This document shows, in pieces, positions 45,326-57,560 of a stretch of 64,000 bases of DNA. The position numbers and the translations under genes are program-made. The DNA lies in assembly GCA_029844215.1 (NCBI GenBank), contig CM056720.1, positions 32,915,711 through 32,979,710 on the forward strand, written 5' to 3'. How positions within the stretch are numbered: the first letter of the stretch is position 1; each line of letters begins with the position of its first letter. The notes beneath the pieces are model-generated. The model did not search any database. It had not been told where the DNA came from and saw only the letters and a list, made by a program, of their open reading frames with translations. The stretch is from Przewalskia tangutica (taxonomy: Eukaryota; Streptophyta; Magnoliopsida; Solanales; Solanaceae).

Positions 45326-47159
45326 CCCCTCTTTGATGACTTCTTCATCCATTCCACAAAGTTTCTAAGTCTTGAAAGCCTTCCTCTCCTTGTAGTGTCT
45401 CGCCCAAACACCCCCTCCCCTTTAAGAAGGCCCTGGCCGAGAGTAGATCCCCTGAGGTGCAGCATGGTACCCCTCGCCTAGTTGTGTCGTATAAATACCC
45501 CTTGTTGTGGTATAGAAATACTCTCCTAGTATTGTTATAATGTCCAAATACCTTGGCCCAAATACCTTGTAGTATTCCCAAGGTTACACTTATACAAGCC
45601 CAGAAAATACCATTATACTTTCCTTTAGCCTCTAAACAAAACCCTAAGGAAATCTTCACCCGTAGTTGAAGTTGTAAGTAGAAGTTGGTTAGAACTTCTA
45701 AGGGTTGTTTGGAGCGGAGTGAGCACTCCTGAGTAGAGCTAAACCTTGCTCAGCGCGACATTATACTCGGATAATTTTGGGCTTATCGAGGTAAACACTA
45801 TCGCCCTTCTATTGTAATTGGAAATTACATGTTGTTAGAATATATAGTCAAGTATACTATATATAGAACTATACTTAAGTAATCGTGGCAATGTCTTTTG
45901 ACTTAAGCTCAAGAATTAAGAACCGAATCGAATCTGTAATTACATAGACCGTGTTACGAGACTTGTGTAGCATCGTGAGTAGAATTGTACCCGCTGTTAG
46001 ATGTATAACCCCCGTTGGCCGTAGCCTACCGATAGAGGAGATTTACGCTGTGTGGGGTGCCGCCAATTTTCTGAGATTATGGAACGCCGAGATCTAGATG
46101 TTAATAAGCACCTGTGGCCTTATAGGTCAAGTACTACGTGGAGTGATCCACTTGGCTTAAGGAGTAGCCGCGGTTCGAGGTACTGAGCGTTTTGCTATTA
46201 GTCGACAATCGTCGCGAGGTACGTGAACCTCTTCCTATCTCTTCTAGCATGATACGTGTGAACTATGTAGTACGGTGACGCATACGTGTTAATCAGGTTG
46301 ATTGTTCTTAAAACATAAAGTGTTATAACGGCTTTACGGAAGTCGTTATAATAGCTTTACGTAGGTAAGAAAATACTTCGTGGTTTTAAAAGGTAATCAT
46401 GTGAATTATAAATCGCTAGCTATAATAAAGAACTTGATGTATTTCAAAAGATTTATAAATCATTTTGAAGGAGAGTAACACTTGGTTTTAAAGGTTTTAA
46501 AAGAATTATACTAGCTTTATGGAGTTAGGTATAATGTCTTAAGAGAGGTAAAGAAAATGGTTTATCACGATGTTAAGTTAAGAGACTTGATCTTATAAGA
46601 TAAGAGACTTAACTTATTTGTTTTAATGTGGATGTTTGTGTGAAACCTCATTCGTGAGTAATGAGTACTTGGTTTATTTAAAAGAATAATGTTTTACCGA
46701 TTTCGAAATCGTAACGTACCATTGCATCACCGCAGCGTTAATAAAGGAAAATGTATTAAATAATGATGAATTGTATTAAAACCAAGAGAAACTCCATCCG
46801 CATGTAAACTAAGACGACAAAATGATATACATTTTCTAGACCATGGTCATTGTAATAAGAATGTTGTAAACAAGAATAACCTACTCTCACGCCAGACATA
46901 TTGTTCTAAAAAGGAATCGTGATTAAGTTTATGAACTATGAAACCATTTGAAAATGAAAAGCTCGAGTAATCAAACTAGGCAACCGAACTTAGGAAAAGA
47001 ATGTGTTACTTGATTTTGAAAAGGAATGTGGGTTGGTCATTCTAATACTACTGTATCGGGTGACTTTTATAAAAGTAATGGATCTCTTTTAAAAGAACTT
47101 AACGTATGTAGTACTGGGGTTAAAAACCCGACTTTGGCATAAAATGAAAGTACTTTGAG

Positions 47160-47730
47160 TGTGTGAAACTTGCCATGCTTGTTGTTGTGAAACTTGCCTC
47201 AGGCTGCTGTTGTGAAACTCGCACATTGTTGTGAAACTTGCCCATTGCCTACGCCATGATAGCCTTTGTTGTGCCGTATTTACGCAGGTTCGCCTCTCGA
47301 TGCAGTGGCCGTTGACTTGTCGAGAACTTACTGACGTCCGGGCAAAGATGGAGAATTTCACGTATGTTTTCATTTTGATAATCGCTTGTTGTTGATGTCA
47401 CGGACATGTCTACACCGACGCAGATTCGCCGCCACGCGGCGCTTATTATCGCTGATGTCATACGGACATGTCTACACCGACGCAGATTCGGGTACGCGCT
47501 ACGCGCCTTGTTATTATTGTTGATGTCACATGGACATGTCTACACCGACGCAAAGATTCCGGCACGTGGCTACGCGCAGGTTGACCACCCAAGATATCGT
47601 TATCGAGGTTACGGCATGCCTACACCGATGCAGATTCGGTATGGGCCACGCGCCTTGTTATTATTGTTGCATCATGGACATGTCTACACCGACGCAAAGA
47701 TTCGGCACGCGCCATGACGCGAACACGATC
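47160..47730 (+). repeat. LTR minisatellites, E3 3' LTR
   Basis: GAAACTTGCC-type units at 47165-47245, then TGTCTACACCGACGCA-type cores at 47407, 47469, 47537, 47617 and 47681, spaced 62, 68, 80 and 64 bases. The spacing order parallels the 5' LTR. Confidence 0.75.
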
Positions 47731-48285
47731 GATGCCGCTGGGCGTGAGACCCATAGTTATATTTGAGTGATGACTGGCGTGAGTCCTCGATCGACATGAT
47801 CGCTTTTATGTCGCGAATCAGAGTTTGGTTTTCATACATGTCTCCCGCTTTATATAGACTAGTATGATTTCATTTACGATTTACGCTTTCACATACTGTA
47901 CTGTTATCGACTTCCTTCGGCCGCGTCATGCCGCAGTAGAGGTACATCGGCCGTGGATCCTCGCCTAGGATCTCGCCAGCTTGGAAAGCTCCGCTTTCCG
48001 AGGCTTATCTTTTGGTATGTGTTCCCGAGTTGTAGGTTCTGTACATCTGTGGTATGGCCCCGTCTCGCCATAGTCGTTGTAAATCTTAGAGGTCTGTAGA
48101 ATCACAAGTGTGGTTGTAAAAGGATTAAATCGGGTTTTATGTATATACCAAGCGCAACTGCTTGGTTGGCCTGCTTATTTATTATATCTCTTGTTTCATG
48201 ACTTATGTTTTATGTTCCGCTGATTTTCTCTCGATGATGTATCACTAGGGTGCCCGGTAAGGCACTGAACGCCCGTTCGGGCGCA

Positions 48286-48594
48286 TCAGCGTTGGAAGCT
48301 CCGCTTTCCGAGGCTTATCTTTTGCATGTGTTCCCCGAGTCAGTGCTTGTACATTCGTGGTACGGCGTGGCCCCGTCCCGCCATAGTCGGTAAATCTTAG
48401 AGGTCCATAGAACTGTCAGGTTGTAAAAGGATTAAACTGCTCGGTTTTATGATATACCAAGGCAAATCGCTTTGGCCTGCTTATTTATTATATCTCTTGT
48501 TTCATGATTCATGTTTTATTTTCCGCCGTTTTCTCGATGTTGTATCACTAGGTGCCCGGTAAGGCACCAAGAACTGCCCGGTTCGGGCGTTACA
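48286..48594 (+). mobile_element. 5' LTR of E2, second part
   Basis: It resumes at TCAGCGTTGGAAGCTCC and ends GGGCGTTACA before the E2 primer site. It duplicates the wording of the last 300 bases of E3's own LTR, so two LTR ends stand in tandem here (48000-48285 and 48286-48594). Confidence 0.85.
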
Positions 48595-48597
48595 AAG

Positions 48598-48608
48598 TGG
48601 TATCGAGC
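48598..48608 (+). other. primer binding site of E2, one base short
   Basis: TGGTATCGAGC following CAAAG. Confidence 0.8.
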
Positions 48609-48792
48609 GCTAATCTCTGAAAGTGTCTACGCACCGTGTCTAGTAGAGTCTTGATTATCGGTGTCAGGCACCACATCTATAATCGTGAGGCTATAGGACA
48701 TTTAGGATTGGTTTCCATTCTTCTCATTCCGAGATCGCGGCCTTAGAGTCGTTGTAAGTTGGACTCCTCCGACGATCTCGCTTTTACCGCTT

Positions 48793-50030
48793 ATGCCTCC
48801 GCTAGTGCAACCAGAGCCCGTATGGCAAGGCAACGAGGAACCGCGCAGTGAGATACAGAGGAGTTCGAGGCGCAGCCCGGCCAAGACTGAGATAAAGCTT
48901 CCGACGGCGAAGTTTCAGGACGCCGCCACCAAAGAGGTTAGAGCCGCAAAGAATGGCCGCCGAGACCGCAGCACCGAGCCTCCACCCCACACCGGGCAGA
49001 GGAGATGGGTTACGCGAGATGGTCGCTGGCCGCCGTGGTCGTGGCCGATACGGCGATAGGCCGGACGCAGCAGCCTCAGCCCAGTAGCACCAGCCGTTCA
49101 CCCCGAGCGATAGTTTGAGGCTACGGACTTTCCGAGTTGTAGCCCGAGTTTTACGGGTCGAGGCTCGAGGATGATCCGCAGGAGTTCATCCGGCAGCTAC
49201 GCCGATCACGCGGTGATCAAGGCTTCGTAAACCGAGTCCGGACCTTTGTTCGCATCGGCCGCGTGATACCGCAATGATTGGTTTGATTCACGGAGCTTTC
49301 CCGGGGAGAGCATGCACCTCCAGCAGAATGGGATGAGTTTTCGGGGCTTTCTCACGCACTTCTTGCCTCCGCAGATGGCGAGGGCACGGCCGACGATTTT
49401 TGTTAATGAGACAGAGGCGCACCGCCGTGAGTACAATGTCGAGTTCGATTCTTGGCTCGATATGTCCCTCGCGCTAGTTGCAGATATGGAGGATGGTGCA
49501 TCGCCACGCCACCGCTAGATGATTATATGGCCGAAGTCTGCGGTGTTTCTCTTCACCGCATGGACATTGCCCGCACGCAGCTCACGCACCAGATGCGAGG
49601 CACGGAGGGTCGACGGAACGACTGATCGCCAAGAGGCCGGACGGCAGGTCCTTTCGTGGCTTTCGAGGCGGACCGCCTCAAGAAGAAGTTAGTTATATAC
49701 CCCACCGGCAGTGGTCCTCCACCGCCTTCGTGAGCGTCGTGGCTCCAAGAGGTTCAGATTTTGGCAGAGCGGGGTGTTAACCACAAGCCACCCCTACCTC
49801 GTTGGACCATCGTGGTAGACTCCATTTTGGAGAGTGTCGTGCTAGATTGGGAGTTTGTTTTGCATGCGACAGCAGGCCATTTTGCGAGGAACTGTCCACC
49901 AAGGGTAGCACGGATGTTACGACTCACCTTCGTGATCTCAGTGGTGGTTTATCACCTTCATAGCCATGCACTGCAGGCGTGCCTATGATTGTGAGCGAGC
50001 CAGCTTGTGCATATCCTTAACCTCTAGAGT
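48793..50030 (+). pseudogene. gag: gag remnant of E2
   Basis: Opens MPPLVQPEPVWQGNEEPRSE from the ATG at 48793. Capsid pieces are WDEF-GLSHALL (about 49328), HFLPPQMARARP (about 49350-49390), EYNVEFDSWLDMS (about 49432-49470) and DMEDG (about 49485). The second half of a zinc knuckle, AGHFARNCPP, is clear at about 49872-49901. The segment ends at GCATATCCTTAACCTCTAGAG. Gag was therefore present to its nucleocapsid end in the founder; the frame is broken at several points here. Confidence 0.7.
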
Positions 50031-50759
50031 TTTGGTATGCTTGTTATGATGATCTCATTATTGTGTGCTATGTACGGATAGCATTGTGATACGTGAGTTA
50101 GAATGCATGGTTAGTTGGAAGGATACGATTGAGGCATGGTAAGTGTGAACCTTAGACTATTTCACGATCGAGACCTTGCAGGTGCGTCGCCTTGAGTAAA
50201 AGATTCGCTTTATGTTTGACCTTTATGGGTGAGTAGTATACGTGGATTTATTTGTGTGATAAGTCCATGGGTAGTGTGAGATGGAAGTGGTAGCTTTCAT
50301 GATGTGAATTAGTAAGATTGTTCCGATCGGGAACAAGAGTTTGGCGCGTGGGTCGGGTTGAGGACCATTTCGGGTCAACCAGTAACCCGCCAGCGGGTCG
50401 GTTCTGGGTGGTCCCGCCGTGGTAGGGTCACGAGGGTGCTAGGCCCAAGTTTGTATGATCATCGTATGAGTTCGTGGACGCGTTCGACCGAAGCGGTTCA
50501 GAAGGCCGGAATGGCCTTAAAGAAGTTCGAGGTTAGTAAGATGACCAAGTTCGAGGTAGTGACTCCGAGATTTTCGAACGAAGTAATGACCAAGTATGGT
50601 ACGTAATGGGAGAGTTCGCCGCTCGAGAAGGGCACGACGAGTAAGGAAAGAAGAGGACGATGTTATTTCGCATGCCGTTCGGCATCGCAACTTGTTAGAG
50701 GAACTTTATCGTTATTCGACTTGAGAAGGAACATTCGGACGAATGTTTCTAGAGGAGAA
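50031..50759 (+). other. 3' internal region of E2
   Basis: It holds the family blocks AGATTGTTCCGATCGGGAAC (about 50309), GGTCCCGCCGTGGTAGGGTC (about 50410), GTGCTAGGCCCAAGTTTG and TTCGTGGACGCGTTCGACC, then jumps to sequence equivalent to the last part of the A and M interiors. The integrase core relic is missing. No gene is visible. Confidence 0.6.
50730..50759 (+). promoter_or_regulatory. conserved hairpin and polypurine tract, E2
   Basis: AACATTCG (50730-50737) and CGAATGTT (50740-50747), then AGAGGAGAA up to the LTR. Confidence 0.8.
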
Positions 50760-51074
50760 TGTTATACCCGTAGTTGCGTGGTATGTATGTGAGGACGACG
50801 CACGCAGAGTACGCAGTAAAAATTTTGAAAAGAAAGAAAGATGTGAGTTTTCACTTTAAAAGTTTCCGTTATTTGTGAAGAAAAAGGTTCGTTAATGGGA
50901 ATTGGATTCCCAGATTTGGTATTTGGACTTCATAGATTATATTAGAATTTTGAGATTTTATTTTCTGAAATGGTCACGCTGGGCCCACGAGAAATTTACG
51001 CTTTGTGGGCCCGCTTTGTTTTTGAGTTTTCCTATTTTGGATATTTTCTAAGACGAAATATTCTGAATCGGGGC

Positions 51075-51084
51075 GACACGTGTC
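51075..51084 (+). promoter_or_regulatory. G-box/ABRE palindrome in U3 of E2 (3' LTR)
   Basis: GACACGTGTC, 352 bp upstream of the TATA box start. Confidence 0.45.
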
Positions 51085-51435
51085 ACCCCCATGTGGCACC
51101 CTGGGCCGAAATAACATTGGTGCACAACACCCTGCTAGAGTCGCCGACTAAACGCTTTCAGAAACTGCGGGCGGAAAATTCCGCTAAGTCGCTTTGTATT
51201 TTTGCGGATTTTTCCGAGAGACGAAACCTTTGGACAACGGGAGGTGACACTTGTCACCCTCATCGACGGCCGGGAGGGACGGCTGGCTGGTCGCCGATCG
51301 CCCTCAAGTGTGCCTTGTTTGGTGCATTGTTTCGGAGTGTTTTGTGAGTAGGGTTTAGGTGCACTTGGCTTAATCTTGCCTCTTACACTTGCTTTACACT
51401 TGGAAGGATCTCGCCTCGTTGGCCTTTGGTTTTGC

Positions 51436-51443
51436 TATAAATA
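51436..51443 (+). promoter_or_regulatory. TATA box of the E2 3' LTR
   Basis: TATAAATA, 676 bp from the LTR start. Confidence 0.6.
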
Positions 51444-53094
51444 CCCCCTTATGTTGATGAACTCTTCATCCACAAACGAAACCTTCCAAGCCTAAAAATC
51501 CCTCCTCCTCTAGTGTGAGTTCGCCCAACTCATCCCCTCTTTGAGAGTCTTGGCCGAGGCCTCCTCCCTCCCTTGTGGTGCTTGCCGTGGGTACCCCCCT
51601 AGCCTAGTGGTTTTCGGATAATACCTCCCTGTTGTGGTATAGAAATACTCCCTAGTATTGTTATAATGCCCAAAATACCTTAGCTCAGTACCTTGTAGTA
51701 TTCCAAAGATACCTCTTTACGTGAGTCCTAAATACTACCTTTGTCCTTTTAGTCTCAAACCGAAACCCTAAGGAAATCTTCATAGTTGGTCAAGTATTTG
51801 AGCAAGTTGGTTAGAACTTCTGGTTGTTGGAGTGGTTTGAGCGCACGGAGCCGAGCTAAACCTTGCTCAGATCGACATTATAACTTGGATAATTTTGGGC
51901 TTATCGAGGTAATTATCTTGTCCTCTATTGTAATTGGAAATTACATGTTTGTTAGCATATATAGTCAAGTATACTATATATAGAACTACTTAGTATTCGC
52001 AATGTCTTTTGACTTAAGCCCAAGAATAAAGAATCGAATCGAATCAGATTTACATAGGATCAGACAAAGAGACTTGTAGAATTGTACACGCCCGGTTAGA
52101 CGTGTAAACCCCCGGTCAAGCTTGGTAGCCTACGATAGAGAGAGATTTACGCTGTCATGGGGAGGTGTCTGAATTTTCTTTAGAAAGATAGAAAACTTGT
52201 GTTTTGGGGTTAATAGACGTTTCAGACCTTTATAGTGAAAGTACTAAGAGTAGCGATTCTACTCGATGAGTGGAAAGGGCTAGTGCGTTGTAGTACTTGG
52301 AGCATTTTGCTTATCGTCGATAAATCGTCGCGAGGTATGTGAACCTCTTCCTATCTTTTCTAGCATGATTGTTGTGAACTATGTAGTACGGTAGACGCAT
52401 ACGTGCTAAGTGATTTGGTTGATTTAAAACATGGGTGTTATAATAGCTTTATGGGAAGTTAGTTATAACGACCTTATGTAAGTGAAAATGGTTTATCGAT
52501 GTTAGAAGTTAAGAGACTTGATCTTATAAGATAAGAGACTTAACTTATTTGTTTTAATGTGGATGTTTGTGTGAAACCTCATTCGTGAGTAATGAGTACT
52601 GGTTTTTAAAGGGATAATGTTTTACCGATTTCGAATCGAACGTATCGGCTGCACCACCGCAGCGTTAATAAAGGAAAATGTATTGAATAATGATGTTGTA
52701 TTAAAACCAAGAGAAACCTCCATCCGCATGTGCTAAGATAAGACAAAATGATATTACATTTTCTAGATCATGGTCGTAATAAGATCGTTATAAACAAGAA
52801 TAAACTACTCACATATATGACATATGTTACTCAATTGCTCTAAAAAGGAATCAAGTGATTAAGTTTGGGAACTATGAAACCATTTGAAAACGGAAGCTTC
52901 GAGTAATCAAACTAGGCAACCGAACTTAGGAAAAGAATGTCATACTTGATTTTGAAAAAGAAGGTGGGTTGGTCATTCTAATACTACGTATCGGGTGACT
53001 TTTATAACAAGAATGGATCTCTTTAAAAGAACTTAACGTATGTAGTACTTGGGGTTAAAACCCGACTTTGGCATAAAATGAAAGTACTTTGAGT

Positions 53095-53610
53095 CAGGTG
53101 AAACTTGCCTATGCTTGTTGTTGTGAAACTTGCCTCTTGTTGTTGTGAAACTTGCCTATGCTTGTGATGATAGCCTTTATTGTACAAGCGTTGTGTTTTC
53201 TGTGTTACCACGTCTCTCGATAGAGGGTCGGTTGACTGGTTGAGAACTTACTTGGACGTGCCGACAGTGACGGAGAAATTCCACGGGTACGTTCCTGTTG
53301 ATAGTATTATTGTTGTTAATCGCTGACATACCGACACGATGCGTAGCGCACGCATGCTTCCATTTTGGTTAAGGTCTTGTGGTTAATCGCTTTGGATATA
53401 TCGACACGATGCGTGGCGCACGTATGTTTCATTTCGATTATCGCCAGGATTTCCTGGACATACCGACACGACGTGGCGCACGTATCGCCCATTTGGAAAG
53501 TTGTCTTATTGTTTCCTTGGACATACCGACACGACGCGTAGCGCACGTATGCTTCCATTTGATTGTTGTCTTATTGTCGCATCATGGACATGTCTACACC
53601 GATGCAAGAT
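53095..53610 (+). repeat. LTR minisatellites, E2 3' LTR
   Basis: GTGAAACTTGCCTATGCTTG units (about 53098-53165), then units with (C/T)CGACACGA(C/T)GCGT at 53331, 53401, 53463 and 53526, spaced 70, 62 and 63 bases, and a last TCTACACCGATGCA unit at about 53593. The core differs from the E3/N version of the repeat at the same LTR position. Confidence 0.75.
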
Positions 53611-54179
53611 TCGGCACGCGCCATAATGCGAACTCGATTGATGTTGTGGCGTGAGACCCATAGTTATATCGAGTGATGATCGCTTTATGTCAGGAATCGT
53701 AGTTTGGTTATCATACATGTCTCCCGCTTTATATAGACTAGTATGATTTCATTTACGTGATTGCGCCACATACTTGGTACTGTTAGATCGACTCTTCGGC
53801 CGCGTCACGCCGCAGTAGAGGTACATCGGCCGTGGATCCTCGCCTAGGATCTCGGGCCAGCGTTGGGAAGCTCCGCTTTCCGAGGCTTATCTTTTGGTAT
53901 GTGTTCCCCGAGTTGTAGGTGCTTGTACATTGTGGTATGGCGGCCTCGTCCCGTCATAGTCGTTGTAAATCTTAGGTGCAGAGAACTGCTGTGGCGGGGT
54001 TGTAAAAGGATTAAACTGCTCGGGTTTTATGTATATACCAAGGCAAATCGCTTTGGTTGGCCTGCTTATTTATTATATCTCTTGTTTCATGATTCATGTT
54101 TTATTTTCCGCTGGTTTTCTCGATGTCAGATTACCAGGGTGCCCGGTAAGGCACCGCAACGCCCGGTTCGGGCGTTACA

Positions 54180-54184
54180 AGTAT
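54180..54184. repeat. TSD of E2, right copy (AGTAT)
   Basis: It follows the LTR end TTACA; the E1 LTR then continues ACTATCACTCACCTC. Confidence 0.95.
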
Positions 54185-55071
54185 ACTATCACTCACCTCT
54201 TGAGATGATACCGGGGGTTAAGCTGCCCTCCGATGCGGGGTAGACTCAGGCGGTCTGGGACCATGATTCGAGAATATCTCATGCGGGTCCAGGGGGCCTA
54301 TGCGGAGCTACGAGTTCCGTGTTAGTATGCGGGTTATACCTCACGCGATCTACGCGCTACGCGACAACGAGTCCGTGATTTACGCCGAGGAGTAGCTACC
54401 TCGATGCGGGTTATACCTCACGCGCCCACGTGAGTGGCCTACGCGACTCGAGTCTCAGATTAGGCTTGCGAATGATGATATGGGCGAGTGGCCCTGTTTC
54501 GATCATTCGCACTAGACAAGACCTATTACGCTACCTATTGTTGCTCTTGTTTGTGATGTGGCACTACGTGCGGTTTCATGGTTGTTTCACACATATTTGT
54601 AAACCGGTTTTAAAAATGATATGTTTTCATTTAAGTACTTTACGCTGCATACTTAGTACCGTTGTATCGACCTCCTTCTGGGCTGCGTTCATGCCGCAGG
54701 TAAGGCAAGCAGTGCTAGATCCGCATCCTTAGGATCTCTACGTTGCGCCGAGCTCCATCTCTTCCGAGGCTCTACTTTGGTATGATCTCCTGTTGTAGAT
54801 AGTTTTGTACGAGTGGTATGGCGGGGCCCTGTCCCGCCATAGTTGTATATTTCCTTAGAGGTCTGTAGTCATGTTGTACAGTGTCGGATGTAACTGCTAA
54901 ACCATGATTTTATATATATATGCCGAAAGGCGATGTTTTCTCACATAAACTGTGTCTTATTTTATAAATTGTTTCATGTCTTGCTTTATATTTCCGCTGG
55001 TTACTCTGATGTATGACTACTTGGGTGCCCCGGTAAGGCACCAGTCACGGGCCCCGGAACGGGTCTTGACA
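54185..55071 (+). mobile_element. 3' LTR of E1, second part
   Basis: It matches 29231-30099 and ends GGGTCTTGACA. Several short insertions relative to the 5' LTR (for example CGCGGTAGACTC vs CGGGGTAGACTC contexts near 54235) are of the small-indel kind seen throughout. Confidence 0.9.
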
Positions 55072-55076
55072 AACCC
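55072..55076. repeat. TSD of E1, right copy (AACCC)
   Basis: It directly follows the E1 LTR end; M internal sequence GACCCGCTATCGCG continues. Confidence 0.95.
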
Positions 55077-55439
55077 GACCCGCTATCGCGCCAAACACTT
55101 GCTCCCCGATCCGGAACAATCCCACAATCAAGTCACGAAAACCTAGTGGTCTTCTTAGCTCAACTACCCTCTTTCATTTCATACCACCCGGGACTTATCA
55201 CACCGACATATCTCACGTATACTATGCACTCCGATAAAGGTTAACATAACAAAAATCTTTTACTCAAGATGGCCTCGCCTCTAAGGTCTCCACGTATAAA
55301 ACTCTAAGGCTCACACTTTCCTTATCCCCAATCTTACCCGGTTAACTAACCATGATTTCTAATCACAATTAACACAATGCTATGTGAACATAACATTTAA
55401 GGTATACTCATCTTATCATACGTACTAATCTCTAGAGGG

Positions 55440-56322
55440 TTAAGGATCTACCTGTATCTACAACTTCACTCCCCTCAATGACATCTTCCACAACGGCCAC
55501 ACCGAGGTGGGGGTGGCCTCCTCTGGCTAACACCCCATCCTCTCCGAGCCACTGAATCCGCAACTGATCTGGTAGGCTGAGTCCTCCTACTTGCATCCTT
55601 CCTACTAGGACATCCTTTCGACACATGGCCCTGACGGCCGCAGGTAAAACAAGTACCAACAAAAAGATGACATTCCCGACGACGCCTGGCCATCAGAAAC
55701 ACCGGGAAAAATCAATCCGGCCTACCGAACCGACATGTATTCGCGGAATCAGAAGCCCTGGAGCTCTGACCAACTCCTGCATACCCCGAATGTCCTGAAC
55801 CCTGTGGAGGACCACTCTGCACTGGTGGAGGTGCATATCTAATCTGCTGCTGAGGCGGTCCGCCTTGATAGTTACCAAAGGACCCTGCTGTTCTGGCCCT
55901 CTTCTGCTGATCTTGGTTAACCCGTCGATCTATACGCTTTCGGCTTCGCGATAAGCCCGCATACGTGCCATGTTCAAGCCTGACTGAAGAGCTACTCTTG
56001 CACAACCCTCTCTTAGATAATCATCAAGACCCGCGATAAATCGATACATAATATACTCTCTGGTTGCTAACTCCCTAGCTAGTAATGTGGTCGCCTTTCG
56101 CGTCTATTCTTTCTCGCATCGTCGTGGAATCAAGGCTTATATATCATGGCCGCAGAGGAATCGCTGCCGCTGGCTAAACTCGCTGAGGCCGCGACGCCGC
56201 AGAACTCCCGAATGAAGCACCACCTCGGTGATGATTGGGCGGCGTTCTAGTAACCCTTCAGGTTTACTCGCGGCTTCCTACGCTTTGCCCTTCTGGGCCC
56301 GGGTTGCCTTACGCGGAGGCAT
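55440..56322 (-). pseudogene. gag: gag remnant, internal region a of M
   Basis: The ATG is the complement of 56320-56322 (MPPRKATR). Readable pieces are IMYRFIAGLDDYLREGCA (about 55995-56050), KRIDRRVNQDQQKRARTAGS with FGNYQGGPPQQQIRYAPPP (about 55820-55945), and an intact zinc knuckle CFTCGRQGHVSKGC (about 55610-55655), which would bind the element RNA. The stretch between the N-terminus and YRFIAGL is too short for a complete capsid, so the family carries an internal gag deletion. A few frameshifts remain. This is the best-preserved gag of the LARD family in the window. Confidence 0.75.
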
Positions 56323-56512
56323 AACGGTAAGGGAAAGAAATACGTTATAGGGGTCCAACTTATAACACAACTCTAAGAACGATCTCAGAGTGAGAAGAAT
56401 GGAAACCAATCCTAAATATCCTATAGCCTCCTGATTATTGGTGTGGTGCACAACACACCGATAATCAAGACTATACTAGATACGGTCTGTAGACACTTTC
56501 CGAGGATTAATC

Positions 56513-56523
56513 GCTCGATACCA
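56513..56523 (-). other. primer binding site of M, outer copy, one base short
   Basis: The complement reads TGGTATCGAGC, whereas the inner M copy at 23190-23201 has the full TGGTATCAGAGC. Confidence 0.8.
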
Positions 56524-57339
56524 CTTTTGTCACGACCAACCTGCCCGTGGATCGTGCCTACCCCGCACCCAAGTAGACATACATCGAGTAATCACGGAAT
56601 ATAAAACAAGACATGAAATAACATGAAGTGTGAAACAGCTTATTCGAGAAAAGTTGCCTTTCGCATATATATATAAAACTTAAATCCAACATTACATCCC
56701 TTTACAAACTCTACCCACAACGATTACATGCACCTCTAAGAATGACATGACAACAATGGCGGACAGGCCTCGCCATACCCCAATGTAAGTACCTACAACT
56801 ACAGTGGACTATACCACCGATAAGCCTCCGAGAAACGGAGCTTCCCAAACGCTGAATCGTGACCCTATGGCGAAGATCAACGATCGTGTACTTACTGCGG
56901 CATGAACGCAGCCAAGGTCGTCAAGATAACAGTACCAAGTATGTGAAATCAAAATATCAGAATGAAGTCATAGTAGTCTATATAAAGCAGAGACATGTAT
57001 GATAACCAAACTACGCTCACAATAAATAAGCGATATGTTAAGTCGTGACTCACGCCTCAAAGTCACCACTCAAATATAACTATGGGTCTCACGCCCACAA
57101 CATCAATCATGCCCGTGGAATACCTTTCCTCACCGCCAGCCTATGATATAAAAGCACCAAGGAATACACATGAACACCGTGTCCCACCGTGTCATAATAA
57201 AACCGTACGGGTTAAGTACGAAGGCATAGCCGACTACTAAAACCCACAGTACCAATAAAGTCATAAACTGTATCACGAGGTCTTTCTAGACCGCACCACA
57301 TGATCGGCCGCCACTCGCCCTCGGATCAATGCGCGTCTA

Positions 57340-57560
57340 ATCTCGAGCATACCGCCGCTCGCATAAAGCCACACATAGGCCCGCATGAGGTATTCTCGAC
57401 GGGGTAGCTAGCCCGCGGTACCCTCCTCGACTCCCGCACCGCATAGTCACATAGACCGCATAGTCACACGCATCGCATAAGGCACTCGTGACGGATAATT
57501 CACCCGAATGATCAATCTCGAGCATACCGCCGCTCGCATAGTCACACGCATCGCGTAGCC
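57340..57560 (-). repeat. degenerate GC-rich repeats, outer M LTR
   Basis: GAGCATACCGCCGCTCGCATA occurs near 57344 and 57522, with CGCATAGTCACA-type units between. It is the counterpart of 24010-24290. Confidence 0.55.

Larger units (their letters stand above)
39442..48285 (+). mobile_element. E3: LARD-like element inserted in the E2 5' LTR
   Basis: LTRs 39442-42717 and 44934-48285 (about 3.28 and 3.35 kb, short-U3 type), internal region 42718-44933. The host LTR breaks at GGGCCA and resumes at CAGCGTTGG, so the insertion point is clear, but the TSD is blurred: CCAC (39438-39441) and TCAGC (48286-48290) against CCAGC in the intact copy at 53857-53861. The first LTR base is C rather than T. 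Confidence 0.82.
44934..48285 (+). mobile_element. 3' LTR of E3
   Basis: Starts TGTTATACCCCGTATTTCC and ends TTCGGGCGCA, a damaged GGGCGTTACA. It is followed by resumption of the E2 LTR. Confidence 0.85.
36500..54179 (+). mobile_element. E2: LARD-like element, carrying E3 in its 5' LTR
   Basis: 5' LTR 36500-39441 plus 48286-48594 (about 3.25 kb), internal region 48595-50759, 3' LTR 50760-54179 (3420 bp). Both LTRs are of the long-U3 type. The internal region is gag-only and lacks the integrase relic found in A and M. A clean TSD flanks the element. Confidence 0.88.
50760..54179 (+). mobile_element. 3' LTR of E2 (3420 bp, long-U3 type)
   Basis: Starts TGTTATACCCGTAGTTGCG and ends GGGCGTTACA. 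It carries the intact form of the E3 target (CCAGC, 53857-53861). Confidence 0.9.
27647..55071 (+). mobile_element. E1: full-structure Tekay-like chromovirus, interrupted by E2
   Basis: LTRs are 27647-30099 (2453 bp) and 34935-36499 plus 54185-55071 (2452 bp); the internal region is 30100-34934 (4.8 kb) with gag, protease, RT, RNase H, integrase and a chromodomain remnant in the standard Ty3/gypsy order. A perfect TSD flanks it. All reading frames are broken by small indels, yet the LTR pair is equal in length, which suggests a young element or one damaged mainly by sequence errors. Confidence 0.9.
55077..56527 (-). mobile_element. internal region a of M, 5' part
   Basis: On the minus strand: primer site, leader, gag (56322 to about 55440), then about 360 non-coding bases up to the E1 insertion. 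It aligns with 21782-23205 of region b. Confidence 0.85.
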
